From positions 806,001 through 870,000 of the forward strand of contig JBCAQO010000008.1 in the NCBI GenBank assembly GCA_039111635.1: DNA of 64,000 bases. Reading direction: 5' to 3'. Shown in pieces: positions 25,046 to 35,413 of this stretch (position 1 is the stretch's first letter; the number at the start of each line of letters is the position of its first letter). The notes beneath the pieces are model-generated. The model had not been told where the DNA came from and made no database searches. It saw nothing but the letters and a program-made list of their open reading frames with translations. Source of the stretch: Heterobasidion occidentale (taxonomy: Eukaryota > Basidiomycota > Agaricomycetes > Russulales > Bondarzewiaceae). Both the position numbers and the translations under genes were made by a program.

Positions 25046-25442
25046 TCTTTCACTGAATGTACCTTCGCGTGTGGGACAAATCGGACGCATATGTTATGAT
25101 TTTTTGTTGACCTATTATAACTTGTACAGTACTTGCAGGGCTCATGAACCTTTTGGATCCCAAGTCGACGCGTTCTTGCGTGTCTTCTAGCCTCAATTCA
25201 GTGAGCATCCCCTAGAGGGCTTGGGTCGAACATAGCGTCTCTGCCTTGGTAACGTGCTGCAGAACTGATTGTTTTAAATCCGGTCCGGTTGGGGTCGTGC
25301 GAACAAAATATCTCAGAAAGCGGCACCAGTCTACACCGCGCTTCATCGCGCCTTGTACTGCGGCACAGCTCACGCATATTGAAGCGAATTATGGTCATGC
25401 AAGGCATAGAAGGTGAGTAGGCATTCCATGCTTGCCCCACCT
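25046..25442. other. Intergenic region
   Basis: This is the 3' side of the nitronate monooxygenase. No gene was recognised. Confidence 0.4.
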
Positions 25443-25730
25443 CTATTCTTGAACCCCTGAGCAGCCCTGAGCCCGTTCCGATTTTTTGAGGGACACCACA
25501 GACTTCCCAATGTCAATATCAAAGGTCCTTACAACCATAGTGATGCCGAAATAATCATTTGCACCTCGAGTGGTATCGATTGACACGTCCACAGAATCAT
25601 TACTTGCATAGCTTCGCTCGTTTTCAAGAACATACTCTTTTGCCCGCGAACCGAACATACGCGCCTCCTTCATGTCCAGCTGGGACCATTCGAACTCCTC
25701 AATTTCCAGCACTTTCTGGTTCATGTTCAA
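25443..25730 (-). CDS. Uncertain small open reading frame
   Basis: This is a 95-codon frame with non-biased composition (it includes VLEIEEFEWSQLDMKEARMF and DYFGITMVVRTFDIDIGKSV). I do not recognise it. The balanced amino-acid make-up and the amphipathic middle are compatible with a fragment of a real protein, but there is no domain, and a partner exon could not be identified on either side. It could be a remnant or chance. Confidence 0.2.
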   Translation of the reverse strand: MNMNQKVLEIEEFEWSQLDMKEARMFGSRAKEYVLENERSYASNDSVDVSIDTTRGANDYFGITMVVRTFDIDIGKSVVSLKKSERAQGCSGVQE

Positions 25731-25878
25731 TCACTCTAGTTATAACTGTGTGTATGTTATTAAGATTTTCTGCTTTTGATGAGAAAAGAAAGGTGACTCA
25801 CTTTCATGTTTGCCCCCGTTTAGTGCCACGGGAACCTAGGATCTTTCCCAAGGTAGGGCTAATCTAACCTTTTCGTTA

Positions 25879-26182
25879 CAGCTGTTTGCGGTACATAGGG
25901 CGCGGCGCGTTTTCTCGGGATTTTGTCGATTTTTGTACCGTAGCACAGAACAGCCGTGGCTCTCTAAATACTGACTCAATGATGATGAATCTTAGTTTGT
26001 TGGCCTTGCATTGAGTATCCACAGGGCATGAACTCAGTCTCGGTGTGATTTGGTCTATTTTTGAGGTTGGCGGAAAATGCACCCTGTCGGACACTGCGCG
26101 CACCGTTGAAGCCTCGTTTTGAGCGGTAGAGGTCCAAAATTGATATATGTTGGTCTTGAAAGGTATCCCGAGGGCACCAGGT
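25879..26182 (+). repeat. Left arm of foldback inverted repeat
   Basis: It pairs with 26329-26631. The few differences noted include TTTCTCGGGATT here against TTTCTCAGGATT in the other arm read in reverse, and GTTTGCGG against ATTTGCGG. Confidence 0.85.
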
Positions 26183-26328
26183 GAAATTTTCTCTATGTTT
26201 TGAAGGACACCGCTGCTTTGTCTAAAATTTGCAAGTGTCACGACCTAGTTGGTGGTGTGACGTCATCAGGATCTTTGCCTCACCACCACCATCCCTCGAC
26301 TGCAATCCCTTTTCCCTTTGTCATCATG

Positions 26329-26631
26329 ACCTGGTGCCCTCGGGATACCTTTCAAGACCAACATATATCAATTTTGGACCTCTACCGCTCAAAACGAGGC
26401 TTCAACGGTGCGCGCAGTGTCCGACAGGGTGCATTTTCCCCAACCTCAAAAATAGACCAAATCACACCGAGACTGAGTTCATGCCCTGTGGATACTCAAT
26501 GCAAGGCCAACAAACTAAGATTCATCATCATTGAGTCAGTATTTAGAGAGCCACGGCTGTTCTGTGCTACGGTACAAAAATCGACAAAATCCTGAGAAAA
26601 CGCGCCGCGCCCTATGTACCGCAAATAGCTG
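26329..26631 (-). repeat. Right arm of foldback inverted repeat
   Basis: This is the reverse complement of the left arm at 25879-26182. The similarity ends at ACCAGGT on the spacer side. Confidence 0.85.
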
Positions 26632-26693
26632 TAAGTTGTCAGATGAGGTTATCCGTTGTAGTGTTACTACTATCAGCAGTTGTAAAGAGAAAC

Positions 26694-27628
26694 TCAACTG
26701 ACCTGGGCTATCTGAAGGTCTAGTTGTTTCGCAAAGTGGTTGCTGAATGATATCATCACCTCTGCAGCCAGCTGGCAACATACGACACATGGTCCCGCCT
26801 TCTCGATGGATGGATACAAGATCCTCGGCACAGTGACAGTTGAGGATGCAGGTGTTTGTTTCAACCCCGCTCGTGCTCGTTCCATATAACCGGTCCACCA
26901 TTCCCGCGCCTGCCAGCTTTCTCCGTTGGAAACACGGACGGGCTTTTTCTCACATCTGCATTGTGTCATATTGACATTTGCCCAGCCCCAAATTTGCTCG
27001 TCTCTGCGCTCGATCCATGAGAAGTCCCTTGTCAAACTGCTCGCCTTATCCGCACACTGAAGATGGTACTGCCAAAGGCAGTGCAATTCCCTTCCATCCA
27101 TGAACTCCATTTCTGGCCCCAAATCCGCCAAGCTCATCGGTTTGCTGAGGTGCATGAGAGCTGCATGTCGAGCTTCGTCTTCTAGATGAAGCTTACATGC
27201 AAGCCCAAAAGCTTGAGCGGGGTGCATCGCCACCAATGGTGACTGGGAAAAGGAGATGCTAGCTGCTCGTATTTTTTTGCGGCGATCAATACGAGGAGCA
27301 TCTCCTGAAAGTTTTCAGCCTCGGCGGTAGTCTCCCCAGAGAGTGGATAGCACAATCTCAGGAGACTCGCGAGTGTACGGCTGTGTTCGGAAACAGGTAT
27401 CACGGGAATCGGAGGCAGAGACTCTTTGAGCGGGATATCGCCCTGAGGTTGTGGGATGGAGAACATGTCTCGAAAGAAGGGGGACACCTTGGAGAGAATA
27501 ACTCTGTAGACATGGAATCGAACCCCATCGGAGGAGCGGAGAATAACATCCGCATCCTCATCGTCAAATGGTGGTCCGTAGTCGCTATCCTTTACAGATG
27601 CAGAAGACTTTGGGGCATCCACATTCAT
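26694..27628 (-). pseudogene. BTB/POZ domain protein 2, frameshifted
   Basis: The BTB half reads from ATG 27628 (SDYGPPFDDEDADVILRSSD, FHVYRVILSKVSPFFRDMFS) to LLVLIAAKKYE near 27260. It then loses frame. The remainder continues in another frame as AQAFGLACKLHLEDEARHAA, LHCLWQYHLQCADK, EWWTGYMERARAGLK and AGPCVVCCQLAAEVMISFSN to the stop at 26694. Compared with the intact paralogue at 28373-29389, about 16 nt are missing between AAKKY and the FAQS block, which explains both the shift and the absent residues. No splice sites there would restore the frame. A truncated BTB-only protein could still be made. Confidence 0.7.
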
Positions 27629-28372
27629 TATGGGTAGAGAAGATGATTGACAGATGAATCTCGAGTGGGGGATACTGGGACTTGGAGTGTGACACCTGTG
27701 CACACCCAGCTCGAGACTTTATCAGACAGCAATCTCTTGCCTCTTGCTTCTTACGATGAGCTGCGCGCAGAAACAAGTCGATTTCACAAGGGGATCGTCG
27801 CAGTTGTTTTAAATTCCTTCCTCGCTGAGGGACCTCAGGCCTCTGCGGAAGTGAAATGTCGTGAGTCTCCGTGGTTGGAACAAGCAAGTCCGGGATTTGA
27901 GGCTTCCTAATATCTGGCTCGCATGTGCGCAACGCGCATTGTCATTTGAACTCAACGTATTTTTACCGTTGCTTCAAGCCGGAAGCGGAGGTGTCCGCAG
28001 CATCCGCAGCGCCGCAGCTCTCTTCCCGTCGGATTGTTAACGTCCAGGTTCAATACTTCTCTGGATCGCAATCGCTTTTTGTCATCACTTCTGATTACAA
28101 GTATCATGTATAATGCACACTCCCAACATTTACATCCTTGGGCACGGCGTTTGGATTTATCATGACTCGTGCAACCTTTTCGTACCCAGACCAACATACA
28201 CTTCCTCCTACGGTGCACACCAATCGCGGTCGTCCTAGCCTGCCAACTAAGGACATGAAGACATCACTGGTCAGATATGTTGTACATGAATTCTCATGGT
28301 GGAAAAGAAAGCTTGCAATGATTGAATTTTCGACATCAGAAAGGTAGTTTAAAACGACCTGCACATTTCGTA
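27629..28372. other. Intergenic region between the BTB paralogues
   Basis: No gene was recognised. Short open frames on both strands lack domains. Confidence 0.4.
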
Positions 28373-29389
28373 TCAATACTTCATTAATGAGTACATAAGG
28401 CGCAAAGACAGTAAAATTGGACTGACTTCGCGTATTTCACGTTCGACCTCTTCTGCAAAATATTTGCTGAACGTCATCATAGCCTCTGCAGCCAGAGGAC
28501 AACATGCGACACATGGCCCCGCGCTCTCGATGGAGGGATACAAGAGCTTCGGCGTAGTAACAGTTGTGCCGGAAGGCATCGTCAACAGTGCCGCTCTTGC
28601 CCGCTCCATATAACCAGTCCACCATGCCCGCGCCTGCCAGTCCTCCCCGTTGGAGACACGAACAACTTGTTTTTTGCATCTGCAATCTCCGGGATTGGCA
28701 TTTGCCCAATTCCAAATCGCCTCGTTGCTGCGCTCGATCCATGAGAATTCCGTTGCCAGACTGCTCGTTTTATCCGCACACTTGCGATGATACTGCCAAA
28801 GGCAATATAACGCACGGCCATCCACCTCTTGCATTTCCGTGCCCAGATCCTCCAAGCTCATCGGTCTGGTAAGGCACCAGAGAGCTGCGATGCGTGCTTC
28901 CTCTTCTAGGTGGTGCTTACAAGCGATGCCATAAGCTCTAGCAGGGTAGGTCGTCAAGGCTTGAGACTGAGCGAAAAAACGGCTGCTTGCTCGGTATGCA
29001 CGATCCATATCATACTTCTTGGCTGCGGCTGCGACAAGAAGTACTTTGGGGATATTTAAGAAAGGCGCCTCTTCTAGTGGGTAGCACAGCTTCAAAAGAC
29101 TGGCAAGTGTATCTTTGTCTTCGGATACGGGAATCACAGGGATAGGGTGCTCTGCAGATGGATCTGCGGTATCACTCTTGGGCTGTGGAATGGAGAACAT
29201 GTCTTGAAAAAACGGAGATGCCTTCGATAGGATGACTTTGTAAACATGGAATCGAAAACCGTCAGATGAGCGTAGAATGACATCGGCATCTGTGTCGTCG
29301 AACGGTGGCCCAAAGTCAGAATCCTCAGCAGCAGGTGGAGAGAGGGAAGCTATATCCGAGCCCATGAGTGAAGAAGAGACGATGAACAA
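28373..29389 (-). CDS. BTB/POZ domain protein 3
   Basis: A single-exon gene encodes 338 residues, or about 330 if translation starts at the later ATG (29365, MGSDIASLSPPAAEDSDFGP). The BTB core is SDFGPPFDDTDADVILRSSD followed by FHVYKVILSKASPFFQDMFS. The C-terminal half contains IACKHHLEEEARIAALWCL, LYCLWQYHRKCADKTSSLA, ARAWWTGYMERARAAL and the conserved AGPCVACCPLAAEAMMTFSK. It is the closest relative of the frameshifted gene at 26694-27628, so the pair is a local duplication. The last ~15 residues extend beyond the paralogue's stop and may be unconserved. The role is unknown; BTB proteins dimerise and may act as Cullin-3 adaptors. Confidence 0.82.
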   Translation of the reverse strand: MFIVSSSLMGSDIASLSPPAAEDSDFGPPFDDTDADVILRSSDGFRFHVYKVILSKASPFFQDMFSIPQPKSDTADPSAEHPIPVIPVSEDKDTLASLLKLCYPLEEAPFLNIPKVLLVAAAAKKYDMDRAYRASSRFFAQSQALTTYPARAYGIACKHHLEEEARIAALWCLTRPMSLEDLGTEMQEVDGRALYCLWQYHRKCADKTSSLATEFSWIERSNEAIWNWANANPGDCRCKKQVVRVSNGEDWQARAWWTGYMERARAALLTMPSGTTVTTPKLLYPSIESAGPCVACCPLAAEAMMTFSKYFAEEVEREIREVSPILLSLRLMYSLMKY

Positions 29390-30131
29390 TTCAAAGGACT
29401 CCCCCGATGACGCTGCGGCTCAGTTGCGGCAGTGTTGCGGCTCGCGCCGGCGGCGACCGGGCAAGGCCGGACACCTTGCGGATTCTTTTTCTTCCACACT
29501 TTTGTAGTAAGATAGGCCGCATTTTTAGAGCGTCCACATCGTGCGGCACAGCTACAACTCCTATTCTCATGGAACCGACTGCGGTATGCGAGGAAACAAA
29601 CGTACCACATGATTGCCTCGCCGTCATGCCTGCACCGATGGAGAAATGCTGATGCTCCGCGGAATCAAGGATAGCACCCGTGTTTAGCAACTCAGACCAA
29701 TCGACGTGGCTCTGTTTTTTGAACGCTCGGCACGGTGACTCATCTGTGGACGTCTGCACTCATTGGCTGGCTGAGCATGGTACTTCACTATTGTCTGTGG
29801 ACTTCTTATTGCTCATCCGTCGGATGCCCCTTTGGCCTCCTGACATGGATCTACTGATCAATGTAACAATGTAATCTCTTATAACTTTCGCCGTATCACC
29901 GCTTACACAGAGATCCTCCATGTGCTTCAGTCGCTTCGATTTGGGTGCCTTTGTCGGCTTGCGGCATTGCGAACCCTGCCGTCAAAAAACGGAATGCTAT
30001 CCTCTAGGCTTGCTGGACGCGTGATTGAAAGGATATAAGGCGGCGATGCATCTGAAGATATGAGACGGAACTCAATCATCGGGACCTTCTCATCGCCCTT
30101 GCCGTCGTCTCTGGGGTGAACTGATCACAGA
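29390..30131. other. Divergent promoter region
   Basis: This lies between BTB gene 3 (minus) and the M28 peptidase (plus). No gene was recognised; overlapping open frames on both strands are shadows. Confidence 0.4.
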
Positions 30132-31873
30132 ATGCGCGACGGTATACTTCGCTATCTGTACTTTGCGTCCTCTGTTCTAGTGCTTGGCCTAGCACATCCC
30201 GATGCCTCTCCGATCTCGCCCCTCTCAAGTACTCTTTGGAAACGCGAAGACCAATGCTCACTTGCACAGAACTGGCCTCAAGGACCTGGAAATTTCTTGG
30301 AATTGCAGCCGCCAGGCGACGAGCTCAAGGCAATGTTAGCTCAAGTCGATCCGAGGCGCGTTCAAGCCATAATTGAGAAACTCGTGTCCTTTGGCACAAG
30401 ACACACGGCATCTAGTCAAGTGCGTTGTGTCCTCTGTTCTTGGTTTGATCGGGTGTGCCTGAGTGAGCTTTTTGATGCGCAGACCGATCCAAACACAGGG
30501 ATCGGGGCTGCGAGGGACTGGATTGCTGGACAGATGAGAGAGTTTGCGAGTATCAGCGCTGGGAGGTTCGCTATGCCCTGCATTCGTCTATGTAGATCTT
30601 AGTGCTAACATCTCTTTCAGAATGACGGTTTCGGTTCCATCATACATTCAAGCACCGGTGTCTGGCCAGTTTACAAGTAGCGTCAATATTAGCAACATTG
30701 TGGCCAGACTCGAAGGAACCACAGACCCGAACCGTGTCTAGTGCATACTTCTCTCTGTATTGCAATATCTTTTTACTGATCCTGCATCTGACAGCGTTGT
30801 CTCTGGACACTACGACTCGCGTAACACCAATATACTTGACTCAACTGGTGACGCACCAGGTGCCGACGACGACGCGAGCGGTGTCGCAGTGTCCATGGAG
30901 CTCGCCCGTATCATGGTCACGCACGAAACAGCAGCTACGATCCTCTTCGTTGCTGTCGCAGGAGAAGAACAAGGCCTCTATGGCTCAACATTCCTCGCTC
31001 AGTCTCTGCGCAGCGCAGGCGCCGACGTGCAAGCAGCTTTTACAAATGATATAGTAGGGAGCTCGACCGCGGACGACGGCTCTAAGGACCCGTTCAGTAT
31101 CCGGCTGTTCGCGCAGGGTATTCCGTCGAACGAAACTGCAGCACAGGTGCAGGCAAGAGCGACAATTGGGGGCGAGAACGATTCGCCAGCGAGACAGATT
31201 GGTAGGTATGTGTCAGAGGTGGCGAGTAATAGTGCAACAAATATGACTGGTGAGTCTCATAGATGCGCGCCCTGTTTCTGCTCACATCATGGGATGATAG
31301 TCCGTGTGATCTATCGTCTTGATAGGTATCTGAGAGGTGGAGACCACAGACCGTTCCTTGCATTAGGCTACCCAGGAGCCCGTTTCACAGGCAAGTTTCC
31401 GTCGTTCAGTGATGTTCCCGAGCATGCATTTCTTTCTGACACCGAGTTCTTCTGAAGAACCACATGAGAATTTTGCGCACCAGCATCAAAATGTACGGGT
31501 CGAAAACGGTGTGCAATTCGGAGACCTAATCGAATTCTGCGACTTCGACTTCATCGCACGCGTTGCGCGTGTCAACTTGGCGACGATGTTCTCGCTTGCA
31601 TCTGCGCCAGGCACGCCCAAGAATGTCACAGTCGACAACTCGGTGCTCACAAACAATTCGACGTTACGTTGGGTGCTTGGGGAGGATGTGGGACTCGCGG
31701 GGTACGAGATCGTGTGGCGGGCGACAGACGAGCCTTTTTGGACCCATGTCATCGCGGTCGGCCTTGTCAGCAGCGCCACAGTTGATTTGTCGAAGGACAA
31801 CGCGATCTTTGGCGTGAGGGCGGTAGGGCAGAACGGATTCAGGAGCCCGGCAACGTTCCCATTCCCTGGTTAA
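30132..31873 (+). CDS. Secreted M28 family zinc aminopeptidase
   Basis: The enzyme removes N-terminal residues from peptides using two zinc ions and is secreted or vacuolar. The N-terminus has a signal peptide ([20 protein letters not shown]) and a propeptide-like region. Metal ligands of family M28 are all visible across exons: His in VSGHYDSR, Asp in GADDDASG, the Glu pair in [12 protein letters not shown], Asp in FTNDIVG, and the final His in [13 protein letters not shown]-terminal segment with [20 protein letters not shown] and [13 protein letters not shown] resembles a fibronectin-type beta domain. Introns follow SSQ, AGR, DPNRV (donor GTGCAT), NMT (GTGAGT) and ARFT; the last is a GC-AG intron, 31391-31457. 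The stop is at 31871. Confidence 0.87.
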
Positions 31874-32323
31874 TTGTCATAGAATCGGAGCGCTGTTGTA
31901 AGTCACGAGCGATGTTGGTGTTGAATATCACCAGAAATGCTTCCACACCTTTCAAGTTTCCACTCGTGCTGAAAACATATTTGTCATAGTGAAGCAAGAC
32001 AAGACCGGCAGAATTCCCGAGTAAATGATCATCTACTTAATACTATTGCAGCTCACCTCGCACAATCGCGAAACTTTGCAACAGCTCTTTAGCAACCTCA
32101 TTAATCCAAAGTATGTGATTACCATATAGCCCAGAGTCCAAACATGCGAAGCGGCGACAGATGTGGAAATTCGCGAGAGAGCTCAGGAGCGCAATCCGAA
32201 TCCTTATTGTATTGTTGTACAACCGAAATCATACTCTGCTAAAGTACAGTAGCTACAGATACGAGTACATCCACTAAGCGCCCACCTAAAGCCTGCCAAT
32301 AGATATATCAGAGTCAGTCTGAT
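31874..32323. other. Convergent intergenic region
   Basis: This lies between the M28 peptidase (plus) and terpene synthase 1 (minus). Nothing was recognised. Confidence 0.4.
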
Positions 32324-33554
32324 TTACAAGTTCAATTCCTTCAGCCGGTATCGATCCTGAGTCATATGCCAGAAGCTATGAGTGCAGTATTATGAGACGA
32401 CAGGTTATCATGGTGATGAAATGAACACTCACATGAGCCTTTGTTCGAAGGATTTCCAAGCTTGAAGAGCCGCAGAGGAGGTGGCCAAAGTCGCACGAAT
32501 AGTCTCTTGCGCTATGATCAACTCATCTTTGATCTCAGCAAGCACTTGCATGGGGTCCTTTTTCTCGACCGCTGCACGCAGATGGACGTAGGTCGCTGTC
32601 TCTCCGCCAAGCTCCTCTTTGTAAAACCTGAATCAACGCATATATTTTGATCAGCAACGTATGTCTAAGGTGAATGAGAATGTGAGACACGAACGATAAA
32701 AGATCATTCGACAAATTGATCCAGATCACCATGTCTGGTACCGCCTCGATGTACTCCACAATACTAACACCAAACCTTTTTGGAAAGATCATGTGTGCAT
32801 AGCCTTCGCCGATCCCACAGAGCTCGCGTAGGTACAAAGGGAAACGATCCGCACTGCGAACCAAGGGCAGATTCTTGGTCTGCGGTTCGAGGGCGGTACC
32901 AGTGATGAACTCCAGGGCCGAAGAATATATAAAGTCGGCGGTGAACGGCTCATATAGATCGTAAAAGCGAGCGAAGACAGCGGGGAGGGCGTCGAGCACC
33001 GGGTCTAATTGAGCTTGACGACGGAGAAGCCGTCCCTTGAAGGCAATAAGAGGTGCTGCGTTGATAGGCGCTAGTTCGTCGACGTATAACAGGTACCTGC
33101 AGATGCGTTAGCCAGCTCACTTGATCCGCGTTCTGATTAGGGCTGCTCACCAATGGTATAGCGCGATGGTCGTCTTTTCCTCGAAGTTGTAGTGTGGGAA
33201 AACGCACTGCAGGTGCTCAAGGTTACACTTGAAGAACGGGGATGCATGAGCACTCACTTCGACATAACTAATAGCCAGATGTATAAGCCTCTCAAGCGCT
33301 ACGCAGCGCATACCACGCGCATCCATTTCGGCCTGCATCACGGCTTTCAGCTGTTCATTGCTGTTCGGTGCTGCTGGAGGGGTGTATGTCATGTCGGTCA
33401 AGAAACTTCTGAAAACGGGGGCTAGTGTACCACCCGTAAGATCGATGCCTAGACTCATTTGAACGAGATGATTCAACGTACCAAGGCGGGCAGATAAATC
33501 ACCTGCAGAGACACTTGGCATGTCATGGGCGTCGAAAGGCTCAGTGACTGCCAT
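32324..33554 (-). CDS. TRI5-type sesquiterpene synthase 1
   Basis: This is a class I terpene cyclase of the trichodiene-synthase (TRI5) fold; such enzymes cyclise farnesyl diphosphate with Mg2+. Spliced length is 333 residues from five exons. The first metal motif is YVDELAP (Asp124-Glu125). The NSE triad is NDLLSFYKE (Asn248, Ser252, Glu256), assembled exactly across an intron with a GTTCGT donor near 32690. It is followed by ELGGETATYVHLRAAVE and the C-terminal DRYRL pair. Other family-like parts are LDPVLDALPAVFARFYDLYE and VEYIEAVPDMVIWINLSND. The start at 33554 (MAVTEPFDAHDMPSVSAG) was chosen by alignment with copy 2. The stop TAA is at 32324-32326. The product is unknown and need not be trichodiene. 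Confidence 0.82.
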
Positions 33555-35413
33555 AGCCGTGACGTTATGGGGAGGTAAGGTAGATACAAAATGAAGACGT
33601 TTCAAGAGTGACTGCTGAGGGTGGCCCGAGGTTTGAAGTCTCGAAACGGGCGGTCTTAAGTAGAAAGGCGAAAATAACTCTTGGATCCCCTTGCGTGTCA
33701 AGCTCACGACGGGTGCATTCTGGCAAGGGTGAGTGGCGTACACTATCTCCCCCTTGAGTACAGGCTTTACCATACGAATGCCTTATCTCAGCATCAACGA
33801 GAACTTGCTCCATTTCATGGCTAACGCCACACAATCTCATCGTACCACATGTGGCGAGTGCTTGCAAGATAAATACTATCATATAAGAATCAGTACCACG
33901 ATAGTGATTCAAGCGAAATGGTACTAGTCCCACATTGGGTCAAGCTTGATGGTGGGGAGGCCTTGACGCCAGGACGGACAAGATGTTGTGTAACCAGCAT
34001 GCGAGATTGAACGCGAAACCCGACACTTTTCAGGATGCCTGATGGGACAAAAAAACAGCTAGTGCTTTTCCGAAAGACAGCAAGCGTCACGACCCTGGAA
34101 AGGAGGCGTTGATTAGCGCGAGCCTCATATAGCTCCGATGAGACTGTGGGCCAATTAGAATTGATCAGCTGAGCTGAATTGTTAGGACCAACGAGGCCGA
34201 AAAGGTGTGGCATCAAGTTACTTCAATCACGATTTTGCAGTCGAAACACAGTCCTTTACGAAATGTGCATCGACCCCTGTGGATGTCCGGTGCTGCGCCA
34301 CATTCCGGACTTCAGTCCTTCCGCAGACGAAAGACCTGATTTGCCGGTGCGGTCCGCAGTGCCTGGAAGCGAAAGGTACCCGAGGATGCCTGTCGAATAA
34401 CAATCTGGGTTTAACGTGAATTCAATTTCCAGATTTTCGTGAATATTACCAGCGTAGGCATCGGAGGCATCAGCAGAGGCCGACTGCAAGCCTTCAGGCA
34501 GTCAATTTGTGAATACCAGCACTCAAAAGTGTAACCAGATACGCCGGCGAGCACTGGTACAGGCTTAGCGCGAGCGCTCGGCGTTGGGGGGACGGAAGAT
34601 GGCTCAGAAACGAAGTTACGCGAAGCACAAAATGCGTACACAGGACCTGTACACAAGGGCCGGATGGCGCACATGATAAAGAGAGGCAAACCGACACAGG
34701 AAAAGAAACAGAGCCACTGGGCGTCTCTCGAGCGGGGATCAGCAGGTGAAAGGCCTACCATACGCGCGATGCAACGACAGCGAAGTCAGATTGATATGAC
34801 TTCCCCGGCAGCAGTGCGGTAGAGCGGAAGCTCATTCCTAAGGCCTAAAGCCTGACAGTGCGAGTGAAGAGGCACCCTCGAGTGTATGTGTCGCACGTCT
34901 TCTGGATGCAGAACAGAAATGGCAGCAGAGTCTGTGAGGCTTATGATTAGTGTCACTCGAATGCACGCAATGCCAGACGTACATGGTATCATTGGGCCAC
35001 ATCGTCACCAGGTGGCTCCAGGTTAGGCAAGGACACAGCCGGTCATTCCACATTCCGCTGCTCCGCTTACGCTCCGACAGGTCTCCATGGGAGACTAGAG
35101 CCAGCTCGGCTTGCCCGGCCGTAACGACTCCGACGAAAACGCGCCGTGGCCATTCAAAGCCTGCTTGGCGTATTCCGCTTGGTAAGCACGAGGCTAGCTC
35201 CAGGTGGTCGCCGGAGAACAGTGCGCACGTATGCATTCAACACTCGACACTTTAATTTGCCAAGGGAAATCAACTGCAAATGGAACACGGTGTATTCATA
35301 CATGTAAGAATGCTTTGTAGATGTTTTTTTGTTAATAAAGCTCTGGTGTTTATACAAAGTCGACTCGGGATTATCATTTCGAAACTCATCGCAACACTGT
35401 CCCCCCTGCATCT
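33555..35413. other. Spacer between terpene synthase genes
   Basis: No gene was recognised in 1.86 kb. The part just upstream of synthase 1 (33560-33700) retains weak likeness to the upstream sequence of synthase 2 (a GGNNHQSLLKRL-like translation), so the duplication included upstream DNA. Small open frames at 34180-34420 and 34840-35236 have no domains. No P450, transporter or regulator gene lies here. Confidence 0.4.

Larger units (their letters stand above)
25879..26631. mobile_element. Foldback element with long inverted arms, TA flanks
   Basis: Arms of about 304 bp, 25879-26182 and 26329-26631, are near-perfect inverted copies around a 146-bp spacer (26183-26328). The termini are CAGCTGTTTGCGGTACATAG on the left and its counterpart with CAGCTATTTGCGG on the right. 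Each end abuts a TA dinucleotide (25877-25878 and 26632-26633), as expected for target duplication by a Tc1/mariner-type transposase. There is no transposase gene, so it would be a non-autonomous (MITE/foldback) element. Open frames reading through both arms are mirror images and are not genes. The right end lies 62 bp from the stop codon of the BTB pseudogene. Confidence 0.75.

Noticed and set aside
25876..26595. Two convergent open frames with nearly identical translations
   Set aside because: They are the two arms of the foldback element read from opposite strands. Their likeness comes from the inverted repeat, not from a gene pair.
34838..35236. A 132-codon minus-strand frame between the terpene synthases
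   Set aside because: It has Cys/His-rich, irregular composition, no recognisable domain, no splice partners and a competing frame on the other strand.
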